Shown here: positions 13,187 through 25,397 of the stretch, in pieces
How the letters are laid out: the number at the start of each line of letters is the position of its first letter
Numbering within the stretch: the first letter of the stretch is position 1
Assembly (NCBI GenBank): GCA_905331475.1
Contig: CAJNYU010003859.1
Span: 186,001 to 250,000, forward strand
From: Rotaria socialis
Lineage: Eukaryota; Rotifera; Eurotatoria; Philodinida; Philodinidae
Reading direction: 5' to 3'
Length of the DNA stretch: 64,000 nucleotides
The notes under the pieces: generated by a model
What the model saw: the letters and a program-made list of their open reading frames with translations, nothing else
What the model was told of the DNA's origin: nothing
Databases searched by the model: none
Program-made: the position numbers and the translations under genes

Positions 13187-14308
13187 ATGAATATACGTAC
13201 TCTGGTTTGTCTCATTCAATTAGTTATATGTGTTGTTATTATATTACACATCCGCTTATATAGTAAGTCATTGGATTTATCTGATGCGCCTCAAACTTCT
13301 TCAACTCCCGTCAAGATCATCAACAAAGCTATTATTGAATCGTCTCCAAAACGAGCCCCCATCGTTTTCAAATGCACCAAAAAATATAAAGTAGCTTTTA
13401 CATTTGATGATGGTCCTCATCCTACTTACACTCCGCTCATCGTAAAAACTTTAAATCTACATCGAGTTAATGCTGGATTTTTTGTTTTGGGCACCTCAAT
13501 TCAAAGTTTTTTGAGCGCCTGTAATAATCTTAGCGTTCATCAATACGAAAGGCCACGTATAGGCTATTTGCTCTTACAAGATTATTCATTAATCGAAGAA
13601 TTATTCACTCAACATGATATTTATCTTCACGGATGGGTACATGAAAAAATTAATGAAATGCGTCTACAAACAATCGTTGATAACATTTCAACACAGCTAA
13701 TAGAAATTGGCCTTCTAAAAGGATTCAAACCAGTCTATCGAGCACCATGGGGAATCGGTATAGCACCTGCTGCTATCAACAGCAAAGGAATACTTTCGAA
13801 AATTTTAAATCAAATAGGACTTATACCTGCACATTGGACTATTGATTCAAAGGATTATCTTATGCAGGTCGATGAATATAATTTAACTAATAACATCCTT
13901 AAAATGATCTGTAGAACAAAAGGTGGTCTTATTTTGATGCACGATAATCAGCCAACCACAGCTAATTTCCTTGATAGAATTATTCGTTCGATTAGAGCCA
14001 GTGGGCACAGTATTGTACATCCCAGTGAAATCAATAGACAGTGGAATAATAAAACTTTAATCAACAGAACGAGAAGATATACCGAATTTCTCAGATATAG
14101 AGTGAAAGCAATACAAAGTTCACCAGCAAAACTTCAGGCTAATAGGCTTTTTCGACCAGTACAAATTTCCTTGCCAACCGGACAACGTCAAAATAATATT
14201 CTACAGAGCATTGATGCAAATGCAAGATACAAAGGTATCATTAAAGTATTACCTAACATAAATGATTTCGAATTAAATGCAAATAATACGAAACAGCTTC
14301 AAAACTAA
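13187..14308 (+). CDS. NodB-type polysaccharide deacetylase, membrane anchored, intronless
   Basis: One uninterrupted frame of 373 aa. Residues about 5-22 form a hydrophobic anchor, then a low-complexity stalk, then a NodB homology domain (CE4 family) with all signature motifs: FTFDDGPHP (Asp74/Asp75, catalytic base and metal ligand), HGWVH (His148 and His152, metal ligands), RAPWG (185-189) and LMHD (His252). CE4 enzymes remove acetyl groups from GlcNAc in chitin, peptidoglycan or related polymers. The TFDDGPHPTYTP start of the domain is close to bacterial and fungal members, whereas arthropod chitin deacetylases usually carry extra chitin-binding and LDLa domains that are absent here. A basic tail of about 90 residues follows the domain. 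Lack of introns in a genome of spliced genes and the isolated setting make acquisition by transfer plausible (inference). Exact substrate is unknown. Confidence 0.9.
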   Translation: MNIRTLVCLIQLVICVVIILHIRLYSKSLDLSDAPQTSSTPVKIINKAIIESSPKRAPIVFKCTKKYKVAFTFDDGPHPTYTPLIVKTLNLHRVNAGFFVLGTSIQSFLSACNNLSVHQYERPRIGYLLLQDYSLIEELFTQHDIYLHGWVHEKINEMRLQTIVDNISTQLIEIGLLKGFKPVYRAPWGIGIAPAAINSKGILSKILNQIGLIPAHWTIDSKDYLMQVDEYNLTNNILKMICRTKGGLILMHDNQPTTANFLDRIIRSIRASGHSIVHPSEINRQWNNKTLINRTRRYTEFLRYRVKAIQSSPAKLQANRLFRPVQISLPTGQRQNNILQSIDANARYKGIIKVLPNINDFELNANNTKQLQN

Positions 14309-15409
14309 AGTGATCGCAACTCATCATACTGAAATATCTAAGTTCGAGCAATTCATGCGTTTCTTTCTCCACAACTTGCTGTTTTCCTACTTCCTGCAAA
14401 CGTATTTTGTTTCTTATATTGTGCAGGCCTTTTGTTTTTTATTGTATTTTTCTTCACTCAACATTTATGTAATTAAATCAATGCTAGAATAATGGCAGTA
14501 CTATCTGGCAAGTTGCAAATAATAAAAAATAAAAGCTTCGGCATTATATAATGAATTTGAGTATTGAAAAAAGAAACTTTAAAATCGTTCAAGGGTATAA
14601 CTGTATGAGTGTATATGAGTTTGGGTTTGGATACAGACAGTATTACACCCTTTTATTCGAACAAACGTCGAATAAATTACTAGGATAATTACACGCAAGG
14701 TGACAATTCAACTAACAAGCATCAAGAACTTATCAGATGTTCTCCTGTGTTTCCCGTAACAGATGTTTTGTTAAAAACAATTGAAATCAATATACATGCG
14801 TGCATTACCACCGTCTCCCGATCGTACTGAAATGTATCAAATTTAAATGCCACATGTGTTAAGTACACAATGTTATCTTATAACATTGAAAAAATTGTCA
14901 TGTCACCAAATGCAAAACCTAGAAATTTTAAAATATTTTCATAACTTCTAAAAATATGTCCTATCCTATGGTAGTTAAAGAAGCGGTGGTGATTGAAATA
15001 TTGTTGAACGATTTGTCTAATATTATCAACATCAAGATTGAGACTCTAAAATTTTCATCAAAACTTCAACATTAATCTTAAAAAGAACTTTCATGTTTTT
15101 TAGTTTCCTTGCATCGTCTGCCACACTATAGAAAATAAAAAAGAAAACAATTGATAATCCAAACTTTCATTGATCATTGCAAAGCGTTCATTGATCAGAC
15201 CTCCTGTAAACAAATAATTGCTGAATTCAATTTTCTGAAACTTTGAGTATTCATTTTGTATTTTATTGGGATGATGCAGAATAATCAAAATATCTTTAAG
15301 AAACGATAGAAAACGTTGTCTAAACAGATAAATATAGTAAACAAGTTTATTATGCAAAATATCGACGGTCAGTGTTCATATTTTGTTCAAAAACAATACC
15401 ATGAATTGA
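14309..15409. other. Intergenic stretch between deacetylase and reductase genes
   Basis: AT-rich, with 3' regions of two convergent genes. An AATAAA-like motif cluster lies near 14518-14532. No additional gene, RNA or strong repeat was seen. Confidence 0.5.
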
Positions 15410-16435
15410 TTATCGATATTCGTCGCCGCAGTCACCAATTACTCGATACAAATCTCGCGATTTTCGAGATATAGTATCTATCTTTTCAACATCCTCATTG
15501 TCAAGACTGAATTGAAATATTTTGGCATTGTCATTTAGATGTTCACTTAACCCTAATCTCGCACCAATAATTACACCTCCAACTGTGGGTTTGTCTAAAA
15601 TGTAACGCACAGCTACGTTACCGATGCTAACGCCATACTTATTTGCAATTTGTTTGAGAACGATGAGTAACTCTTGAAATAGCTCCCAACCTCCCCAACT
15701 ATCGATCATATTCTTGTATTTTTTCAAACTCGGAGTATTTATATCTTCGACTCGTGGTTCAGGTTTACCGAGATACTTTTCTGATAACAAACCACCGCAT
15801 AACGTACCGTACGTTAACAGTTTAATATTATGCTTCTGACAGTGTTGTATCATGTGGACTTCTGGACGACGATCTATGATGGAAAATTGCACTTGATTAG
15901 AAACGATTGTAATGCCTGCTTCATGGATTATTTTTAAATGTTTAGTATCAAAATTTGTCAAACCCAAATGTTTTATTTTGCCTTCTTTTTGCAGCTCAGA
16001 TAAATATTGTAGAGCATCAAGGTAATTACTATTGTGATAGTCCCACCAATGAAACTGAAGCAAATCTATGGATTTCACACCGATTCTTGTCAAAGACTTG
16101 TTAATACTTTCTTCTACCAGTTTTTTCGTCATTTTTGTCGGTTGCGGCACCCACTTGGTGAAGATTTGAAGACTGGATAGAGCCGTTTCACCACGAGTAG
16201 CGAGTAGTTGACGCCGAAATTCGCCCATTAGATCTTCTGCTGGTCCATAGATATCTGCTAAGTCCCATGTTGTGAAACCAGCATCTAGATAATCAAACAT
16301 AGCTTTTACGGCAGCTACGGGATCGATACGCCCATAACCACTTCCAGATACTTGCCACATTCCAATTAATGTACGGCAAATATTAATATCGGGCGTCAGT
16401 TGTAATCGATTCAATGTGGTTAATGCCATTATCAA
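15410..16435 (-). CDS. Aldo/keto reductase, intronless
   Basis: One uninterrupted frame of 341 aa, length typical of the aldo/keto reductase superfamily of NAD(P)H-dependent oxidoreductases. The catalytic tetrad is visible: Asp58 and Tyr63 in TTWDLADIYG, Lys94 in FTKWV and His129 in LLQFHWWDY. GLTNFD near residue 180 and a C-terminal VIIGAR segment, which in the family contacts the cofactor phosphate, are also present. No signal peptide or membrane segment, so cytosolic. An ATG two codons inside (16429) could also start the protein. The composition WWDYHN around the His resembles fungal, plant and bacterial members rather than the classic animal aldose reductases (impression only). Absence of introns fits transfer or retroposition. 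Substrate cannot be predicted. Confidence 0.9.
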   Translation of the reverse strand: MIMALTTLNRLQLTPDINICRTLIGMWQVSGSGYGRIDPVAAVKAMFDYLDAGFTTWDLADIYGPAEDLMGEFRRQLLATRGETALSSLQIFTKWVPQPTKMTKKLVEESINKSLTRIGVKSIDLLQFHWWDYHNSNYLDALQYLSELQKEGKIKHLGLTNFDTKHLKIIHEAGITIVSNQVQFSIIDRRPEVHMIQHCQKHNIKLLTYGTLCGGLLSEKYLGKPEPRVEDINTPSLKKYKNMIDSWGGWELFQELLIVLKQIANKYGVSIGNVAVRYILDKPTVGGVIIGARLGLSEHLNDNAKIFQFSLDNEDVEKIDTISRKSRDLYRVIGDCGDEYR

Positions 16436-19400
16436 TTTGTTGAATGTAAGATAATGGAAAATGATTTATAGATTGCCTGAAATGCCGTAAAAAAAGCTGA
16501 TCTCTAGGTTGATATTCTGATTGGTGCTTGTTACTACGCAATTGTATATCAGCTTGAAAGATGTCAGAAAAATAACAGATAAATTTAGAATATGCCACAT
16601 GTAGTTTAATAAATTATATTATTTTATGTTCAGATTATCATAGTCGCTTTCGGTTTATCAATAAATGTATTCTGCCTCTATTGGTTGATCTATTGTGGTC
16701 TCATGTAAACGTTTTAGAAATTGAAAGTACGAATGTAAAATATTCGACAAATAAACAAACGTTCAAATCGAAACGAATTAAAATACTAAGATGATGAGTG
16801 AATAGAGTACAAGACAATATAGCTGGCAACTATACTCATTACGAACGTCTGCATGTTCATCGAAGCAAATATTATCCCAAATGATTCTCTCGATTGACTA
16901 ACATAATGACAATAGAATATCGTTATCGGCTTCCATCATTTTTATCTTGAATAATGTGAGAAATGATGAGGTAGATTTAGTACTATATGCATCTTCTTGT
17001 ATTTTTTGCTCATTGGTCTCAATTATTTGTTACTCGTAATTGATACTTTGAAAATATACTATCATTACAGATAGATTTAGGGGAAATTTTGAATGTTTTT
17101 AACCAGAGAGCAATGAATTTTCAGTTTGTAAAACTTTTATTTATTTCCAGTTTTGTATACTGCTAGAGAAGTAGATATATTCTATTACGGTAGATAATAT
17201 GTAGTTTTAGTTTCAATAAATTCTCGCGTAAAATATGATGGTCTATTAATCATCTTATAAAACGGAAGTTAAATGTAACCATTCTTCTTTCTTTTAGCGT
17301 CAATACATCGTTACAAAATCCTCAAAGATTTTCCCCTTGGGTATAGATTCGGTAGTAAATTATTCTTTAAGACTGTATTGATATTTTTGTTTTCTGTATT
17401 TACCATTTTTCCTGTGATACTTTTCGAACCAACTATTGCTGATAACTGTATGTATTATAGAATTGATATTAATAATTGAAAGTCTTTTAGGTTATGTATA
17501 AAATGAAATGTATTCACAAAACTGATTATTATGATTATCTATTGTATTATTAATATCTAAGCTAAAGATGAACTTCTTTTCTATCATATCTTTGGGGAGA
17601 CAATTAGAAGGACACATCCAATCGATTACCAAATGAATCGAATAAAACAATCTACATGATTAACAAGAAGAACTAGGTTATGTTTTGCATGAGAATTACA
17701 CATAGATCAAACTAGTATCTTTTTCTAGATTTATATTTAACAAAGAAAGAAAAAGATATTTTTAGTGCTTCAATATTAGTGTCCTATATAGAAAAGTGGA
17801 ACAATGAAATCTCTTGTTTCCTTTATGAGTAGCATGTAGACAGTCGAGAGACTTCATTTTTTATACTATTCGATAGGGGATTTGTCTATTTGGAAAATTA
17901 TTTTTGAATATCTCAAATAGACAATGATTTTTGTCGAATATAAGACTTACAATAATACACTGATGTGTTCGTTTGAAATATGTTTGCAATATTTATCTTT
18001 CAAAACTTCAGACAGGTTGTAAAAAGACTCTAATTTCGAATATGATTTTAAAATCAAACGATGCTAAACCTTTTGGTTCTTTCCATATAAAATGTTTATA
18101 TTCCAGAAATTGAAGAAAAAAATTATACAGATGTTTTTACATGATTGAATAATTATTTCCATCTATTAAATCCAACACGCCTACATCATTTTGGACATTT
18201 GTTTTAAAGTAGAACATTCAAAAATGAGAAATACATTTTTGATCGACAACAATTCTTTCTGTATAAAGGGTCAAAGAATAATGACTGATTTGCTTTCGAT
18301 TCAAAGAATGAATTTGTTTTATTCGATTCTATTTACTATTCAATAATTCTTCGCCGTCTATGTATTTTGATCGGTAAATATCAATAAAGCGAGTCGAACA
18401 TAAAGATGTGCGCTCTTCATGACATAATCATCCAACGTTCTAACGAATGAATACACATCGATTGACTGATGTACTTTCTAATAAATCTTCGCGATTAAAT
18501 CGATGCATATTGTTGTATTTTTCTTAACTTTCTATTTCACTGTCACTACGAATCACTACCGACACACATATTGATACAGCAGTCAATAAGACTATCACAA
18601 CTTTAACAAAGTAAGGAAATGAAATATTTCTAATTTCGATGTCATTTGTATCTTCATTAGTTGAATAATAAAACTACTTAGGTTTTCTTCTTGTTAATAC
18701 TAGTTAAGTGAGTCAACAGTAATTCATGATAACGAAGTTTCATAAAATATTCAGTTTATGAGTCGGTTGGATACAATTATGTTGTAATGCTAGCTTTGAA
18801 TACAAATAGTAGAATAAAAAGTAACGAAAACTTTCGACGAGCATTACTTGGCATCATCTGGAGAATACATAATGCCAAAAAACAAAGGAATATGCTATAC
18901 ATACGGATGTAATCAAGTGTTAGAAGAAAAAGAATGAAAAGCAAATTCTGAAATATATCTTATTTTTGGCACATCTTTGTTGTATTGATTCAAATGAAAA
19001 TAGCACAATCATTCATGGATTTACAAAATGAGGTATGTCGATAAAACGTTTTATTACTGAGAAATAATCAATTATACTTCATATAAAAGTTTTCATACTA
19101 TGTGATTCAAATCGAAAATAGATATGATCCATTGGACACATATGAATATTAGTTTTTATTATTTATTATTGCAGTATGACTATTTCCAGAGGCAGATTCA
19201 GTTTCCAATCGAAACATTTTTTTCCATTGTCGCAGTAATCAACGTGAGAAATCGTTCAACTTCTCACTTAAGGATAATATAAACAAAGAACCAATGACTA
19301 CAATGGAATGTTTTTATTTATAAACGTTTTTTTTTTTATCTGTTCTTGAAAGATTTACAGATTAATCATTTTGCAATAATTTACAGTTAGGTATGAATAA

Positions 19401-21023
19401 CTTATCTATTCTTCTTATACAACTCATGTCATACCATATTCATCCTTTTTCTATTATTGAGCCATTGAAATAATAAGTTATGATTTATGATTAATAATTA
19501 TTTTTGAATTGTCAGTGCTATTGATTTTTGAACTTCAATAAAAGAAAGTCAGTGTTAACATGAAATAATACGTGGTGAAAACAAAAGATAAATTTTACTG
19601 ACGATCGAATATAATGCATGAAGTAACAAGAAAAGTATGTTAATTAATCGAACATTCCTATGAGCAACTCAATTTTCCTACGTGAAACCACGATTTTTTT
19701 GTTGAGATAGAAAATTCAAAGGTATCTGATATTTGAGTGAATTTTTTTGTAAGCTTTTAAGACTGTTATGTCATTCAAGATTTATTCTAAGTTGATCAAT
19801 ATTGAGATTTTCTTTCTTTGGACACCTTGCTCTATCCTTTGTCTTCCTTCATATTTATCTATTCAAGCTGTTTGACTGCAATTTCTCAATTTTATTCTTT
19901 CTGCGCGATGAAATCAATACAAAATTTCCTTTTATCTCTTTCTACTTGAGCTTCTTTTCGACGACGAGTGTGACGTTTAGAAGCACACAAATTTTGCGTC
20001 ACTATTGCGAATAAGTAACACATGAACGTGGCACTATTTTATCGCTACTAATCTTTTTCTCTTCGTCCTGTAACATTGTATTGGTTCCATCTACTAACGC
20101 GTTATCACCTCGTTTTCATTTTCAGTATTCGAAACAGATTGTTGATCTATCAACCGAACACAGCATAACTAATAACACCTACAGCTATATGTTTGACTAA
20201 TGAATTCTTCCCAATAATCTGCAACTTAAATTTCCAACTTTAGATAAATCAAGTGATGGCAACTTATAGGTCTTCAATAAAAATTGATGGCAGATGTACT
20301 AGATTCTTAGTATAGGATGAGATATTCTTAGAAAATTTGTACAAATAATCGTCTATCTAGGCTTGAAAGCTCTTTACACTTTCATGAACTAGAACTTGTC
20401 GGATTGAAAAATTTTCTACTGTAATCTAAACTAGATTTTTATTGGTAAAAGCCTTTATTAAATTTACAGAAGCGCACTGACTAGTCGTTCCATCGAATTG
20501 AAACTATTGTAGTGAGGGTATCTTTTCGATAACTAGCCCACCCTATGCATTACTAGGATAATTTTGACTATACTGTCTCAATAATCAAGTTTTTATTGAC
20601 TGTTACTTCGAGAATGGTTCTAATCAGAAAGAGTTTTTTCTCCTTAGAAAAATGAAGGTTCATCTGTTTTTCAACTTTGATTTAGTCAAAAGACATCATT
20701 GATTTACACTTTAGATTTTTAAAAAAATATCATTAAGGTCAGGAGAAATTTTTGTGGAAAAATTTTCTGAGTAATAATTCACGGTATAGTAAGAGTTCAG
20801 AAAAATACTGACAAATTTGTATGAAAGATCTGTGTTTTCGAATCTTGTTTGGTTTATTTCTTTTTGAGAACATAACTTGCTGTAGTTCTATCTAACAATG
20901 TTAACTTAGTACGATTCTATTTTCAGAATATATAATTTCATAGAAAGACAACATTCGAATCAAAACTAATATTGTCCTAATTGGTAACTGAATTTAATTC
21001 ATCGGAAATCATCATCGTTTAAA
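16436..21023. other. Gene-poor AT-rich stretch, 4.6 kb
   Basis: No gene is supported on either strand. The longest frame (19802-20014) is a hydrophobic 70-codon run without motif. No long repeat, inverted repeat or transposon frame was recognised by eye. The right end should contain the promoter of the FkbM-type gene. Confidence 0.5.
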
Positions 21024-21884
21024 ATGAGCGCACGTTTCAAACTTATTACTGGTCTAACAATTGTCATGACTTCTTTGCCAATGTTATACTTCTTGAAATC
21101 AAATAACGATTTTTTAACATTAACTACATCTGCAAGTGATTCTACAATATCAGCTGTTCATGAAATATTTTCCTGTAATAGTTGGAAGAATCTTTCATAT
21201 ATTGACGTTCCAAAATATAAAAACTGCTTAAAACAGAGTCGAAATGATCAATTTTGGACTGTTCACGGACTACGTCATACGTCTTTTAAAAATTTATTAA
21301 ATTCTTCGTCACTCATTATCGAAGTTGGTGGAAATACTGGACTTGATACATCTCAATTTATTACACTGTACAACCCTTCAATAATTAGTTTTGAACCGAT
21401 AGTAGAAATGTCAAAAGGACTCGTAGAAAAATTTAAAACAAATCCAAAAATTGAAATTCAACCTTACGGACTTGGTAGTCAAGCAAGAAATGTGTCCATT
21501 GAACTATTTGACACTGATAATGCTGGTACAAGTATTTTTCGAAAATTATCCTTAAAAAATTCAGCGAATATTCAAACAATTCAGTTGCTCAACGTAGTAC
21601 AAGTTATTGAAAATATTCGCAATACAAGAACACAAAATGGTATCATTGATATGATTAGTATAAACTGTGAAGGTTGTGAATTCGAAATTCTACCTGCTCT
21701 TATTCATAGTAATATGATAAAATATTTTCGTATTATACAATTTGGATCACATATGAATTTTTTAAGTGGATCATCATGTATTTACTGTCAGATCGAACAA
21801 TCACTAGAACAAACTCATGAAATCGTATATCACTACGTTATGTTATGGGAAGCTTGGATATTAAAGAATAAAATAGAAAATTAA
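21024..21884 (+). CDS. FkbM-family SAM-dependent methyltransferase, membrane anchored, intronless
   Basis: One uninterrupted frame of 286 aa. Residues about 7-24 form an N-terminal hydrophobic anchor. The methyltransferase fold is shown by EVGGNTGLD (100-108, SAM-binding loop), SFEP (122-125, end of the second strand with the acidic ribose ligand), and the family signature around DMISINCEGCEFEIL (209-223). FkbM relatives O-methylate hydroxyls of small molecules and sugars; eukaryotic members with an anchor are often placed in the secretory pathway. Many related genes exist in protists, bacteria and some animals. It is unspliced and stands alone in gene-poor DNA, like the deacetylase and reductase to its left. 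The substrate is unknown; a sugar hydroxyl is a guess from the company it keeps. Confidence 0.87.
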   Translation: MSARFKLITGLTIVMTSLPMLYFLKSNNDFLTLTTSASDSTISAVHEIFSCNSWKNLSYIDVPKYKNCLKQSRNDQFWTVHGLRHTSFKNLLNSSSLIIEVGGNTGLDTSQFITLYNPSIISFEPIVEMSKGLVEKFKTNPKIEIQPYGLGSQARNVSIELFDTDNAGTSIFRKLSLKNSANIQTIQLLNVVQVIENIRNTRTQNGIIDMISINCEGCEFEILPALIHSNMIKYFRIIQFGSHMNFLSGSSCIYCQIEQSLEQTHEIVYHYVMLWEAWILKNKIEN

Positions 21885-22440
21885 GCGTTTTGGTTTTGTT
21901 AGAAAAATAGAGAAAGTGAGATTTTTTCTGGTCAAGTAAAAAATCGCTTTCAAATTTTCAATACTTCGATCTTTTTATTGTAGAAGCTGGTATAATCATG
22001 TGGAAAAGTTTTAAAATATGTATAAGCAATCATGTTTGGCATAGGAATCCTACTCTAATTATGAGATTTCATCGGCTATGATCAAATAATTAGCAACAGT
22101 CTAATCAATGAAATATTTCTAGTGAAACATATGTGTAATACAACGAATAATGCTTAAGAACGCATCTAGTCTATAAGAATATTGTTGAATCATGTTTAAT
22201 AACAATGGATTTGAATCTATTTTTTTTTCTTGTTATTTTATTCTCTGTCAAATAGGAAATTATTCAGTGCAAACTATAAAAAAAAAAGGAAATTACGACT
22301 CTGAAATGCGCTTGTAGCTCCCCAAATTTCGTCTTAGTGAATAAGCCAGAATAACTATTACAAAGTGGAATATACAGATTAAAAAAACATAACAGAAAAG
22401 CGGCACCGGTCGCATTATCAAAAAAGAACCTGCTCTATGT
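21885..22440. other. Intergenic stretch between convergent genes
   Basis: AT-rich, 556 bases, made of the 3' regions of the methyltransferase (plus) and the FAM221-type gene (minus). Nothing else was seen. Confidence 0.5.
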
Positions 22441-24970
22441 TCATTCTTCAGTTGCTCGATGACTGCCGCGTAATGGACCGCGTACTGGACTTCGATTATT
22501 AGCATTTGTACTACGATCATTACGTATGGATGGATTCGGCTGTTGTTCGTACCCAATTGCTGCACGATTAGATGTTTCTAAAAATCAAAGTATTACTAGC
22601 ACTGACTGAATTTTACTAAAATGTGAAATACAAATATGTTTTCAAGTCGCATTAGATAGACAAATAGGAAATGCTTTGACTGAACAATTTCTAAGAATCT
22701 GTTGCCAGTTTCCATTAAAATTGATTATTTGAGAAATGAACTTCGTCTTTTTACAATGCACAAAATAATACTTTAAAATTTTTTCTTGTCAAAATACTAG
22801 ATTCATGCTTATCACTGATATGATGGAAAAAATACTCTATTGCTCATGTCAATTAGATCTAAAATAGATTGTATTGCATTTGTACAGATATCAACTAGCG
22901 TGGAAGCATCGTATTTCGACTTTTTCGTATTATCATTTGAGCAGTTCGTGTCTTTTGTTATTGATCACATAGTCACTAGGGCGAATCAATGCATTACTAT
23001 CGATTATTTTTCACTGTATAAAAAGTAGGAACATCAATATTTAGAACAGTCAATTACTCACGTTTTCGAACTATTCAGATTTGGAAAAATATTTTCTCTG
23101 TTGAAATGAAATTTTCTATAATACTCTAGATTTAGTGATTAACATTGCCACTGCTGTTTCCAATTATTAAGGAACTCCAAAGAAGAAGTTTGATGTATAA
23201 TTCTCGTTCTCAATTTATATGAAAACACGTATTTAACATTAATTAGTTCGCCTTGTATTTCTTGTTCTAGAAATGATAGAAAATCTAGGCACAAACTTTC
23301 AACCTAAAATTAACGTTAATTACACTTTTCTTCATTAAACATAGCAATAACTTCTCAGCATATTGAAATCGTGTTTTCTCCATATCATATCATATCATTA
23401 GATAATTTTCTCAGTTCTATTTGAAAAGAAAACTTACGTAGTGCAGCAGCACGTCCTCTAATTTCTCCACTTTGTTGAATAGATGGTCGTCTTGGCGCTG
23501 CATCTAAATATGGACTTGGCATATGTGCATCCGATCCCGTCAAAATCACTTGTTGCATATCAGGTAATTCAGAGAATGGCATATAAAATTCACCAGTTGG
23601 TAATTTTTGTTGTTCACGTTCACTACCACGTTCAAAAAATGTTTCATGTTGTTCCCAATGATTGTTACAAGCAGCACATGAAAAATTCGAAATAAAATTA
23701 CTGCAGCCACATTCTGAAGAAAATAGTAATAAGAAATCTTTTTTGGAATTATTTCTACATCGAAATGAACAAACCTTTACATCGCTTATGTTTTGGTTCA
23801 TGTCGATCATGTGGATGACCACATTTACATTTAGCACGCCAAGTGGATGCATCGAAACCTGGTCGTTTCGTTAACCAAAATTCTCCAACTTCATCGGGTC
23901 GCGATGGAACATAAGCAAACGCATCGCAAGTACAATTAGCTGTTCGACATTTCAAACGATTGACTTTACCTTATCATATTTAACAACAAGAAATAAATTT
24001 AAAAAAAAATAAATGATTTAATACCAGTAAATTTAACATGTTCGCTAAGTGTATGACCACAAAAACACTTTCCATTAGATCCTATTCGATAACAATCGAA
24101 ATCTTTCCCTGGTTGTCGATAACTTATATAAAGATCATTTTCTATGGCATCATGTGCTGCATCAATTTCACTTTGAAACATGGCTTTTGCTTTTGGTGCA
24201 AAATCATGATTCATTGCTCGAGCCATTGTCACCTTTGATCAATAAGAAAGAAAAAGTAATTTTTCAAATATGATCTAATAGGAATATTGAACTGTATCAA
24301 TACGAAATTGAGACTGTCTTTTCTCTTTTACAAAACATCATAGAAACATCAGATAACAGAATATTAAAGAAATATATACGTCAATACGTAGAATATTGTC
24401 ATATACTGTGATTAGCAAGAGCAACTCAATTTTTACTTCAAATTTGAGTGTGTTACACGTATTATGTGTACGGCTTATTTTCAAAAATTTTAAATTTCAA
24501 AACCAGTATCTACGTACAATATCAGCTCTTGCAGCTGGACGAATTTGTCTTGCAGTGTAACCTATAAAAATAAAGACAATTAAATAAGAAGTTTAACCAA
24601 AGATGCTAACCATCAGGAACCATCATTCCATTTTCTTCATGAAAACGGATTGGATTCTTTGCAACACGTTCTAATGCATTATTTCGAGAATTGGTCGGCA
24701 CCAATGATCTATTAGCTGAACCTAACATATATGATTAAACAAAGTTTTGCAACTAAGAGAAATTAAAAGGCACATACGTGGAACATCAACAGATGATGAT
24801 CGATACGAGGCAGATGGACGCTGCTGTTGTGATCCTGTCAAAATAAAACAAAAAGTTCGATAATAACAAGAATAATCAAAAAAATAATCGAGATGAATTT
24901 GCCAGACGATGAATTTTAAAAAAAGCAAAACATTACTCCTACTTTAACCTGGTGTCGGACGTTTGTTCAT
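22441..24970 (-). CDS. FAM221-type Cys-rich protein
   Basis: Eight exons on the minus strand (24970-24949, 24834-24778, 24721-24611, 24561-24518, 24232-24025, 23969-23775, 23713-23438, 22577-22441) join in frame to 349 aa. The middle holds the family's conserved cysteine pairs and motifs: CFCGHTLSEH, CTCDAFAYVPSRPDEVGEFWL, WRAKCKCGHPHDRH, and CGCSNFISNFSCAACNNHWEQHETFFE (paraphrased from longer blocks), matching FAM221A/FAM221B of animals. Molecular function of the family is not established; the regularly spaced CxC and CxxC/H pairs suggest metal binding (inference). The N-terminal 70 residues and the Ser/Arg-rich tail are low complexity. It starts 427 bp from CCT5, transcribed in the opposite direction. 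Exon 4 is only 44 bases; exon boundaries were set by phase. Confidence 0.88.
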
Positions 24971-25397
24971 TTCTTTTGATTTCGAATCAAATATTCAAAC
25001 TTGAGAAAGAAAAAAGGGAATGATTGATAACCGCCATCTATCATTGAGCTTCTAAACGGCTTGTTCCTAAGCAATGACCTCTGTGATGTTACAGTTTTTG
25101 CAATATTGATTGAATTTTTCAATTTTAAGTCTTTCATGAATAAATGAATTATTAGTTTTTTTTAATTTTCTTTATATGAAATAATAAATATATTTAAACC
25201 AGTCATTTCACATTCTACCAATCGTTAATATCAGAACGCATTAGACTATTCTTATTTATTCAACAGGACTGAATACAAACAAATAATCGCTGTAATTGTA
25301 GTGATATATTTATCACTGAAACCTGCTTATGATTATTCTTTAACGTGTTTCTCATTACTAAGTTTTTGTTTGATTTAGATTAATCTTTAACAGAAAA
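24971..25397. promoter_or_regulatory. Shared divergent promoter region, FAM221-type gene and CCT5
   Basis: The start codons of two divergent genes are 427 bases apart, so this interval must hold both promoters and both leaders. It is AT-rich without a clear TATA box or repeat. A pyrimidine-poor leader runs up to the CCT5 ATG at 25398; a leader splice acceptor could lie before it, but I cannot place one confidently. Confidence 0.5.
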
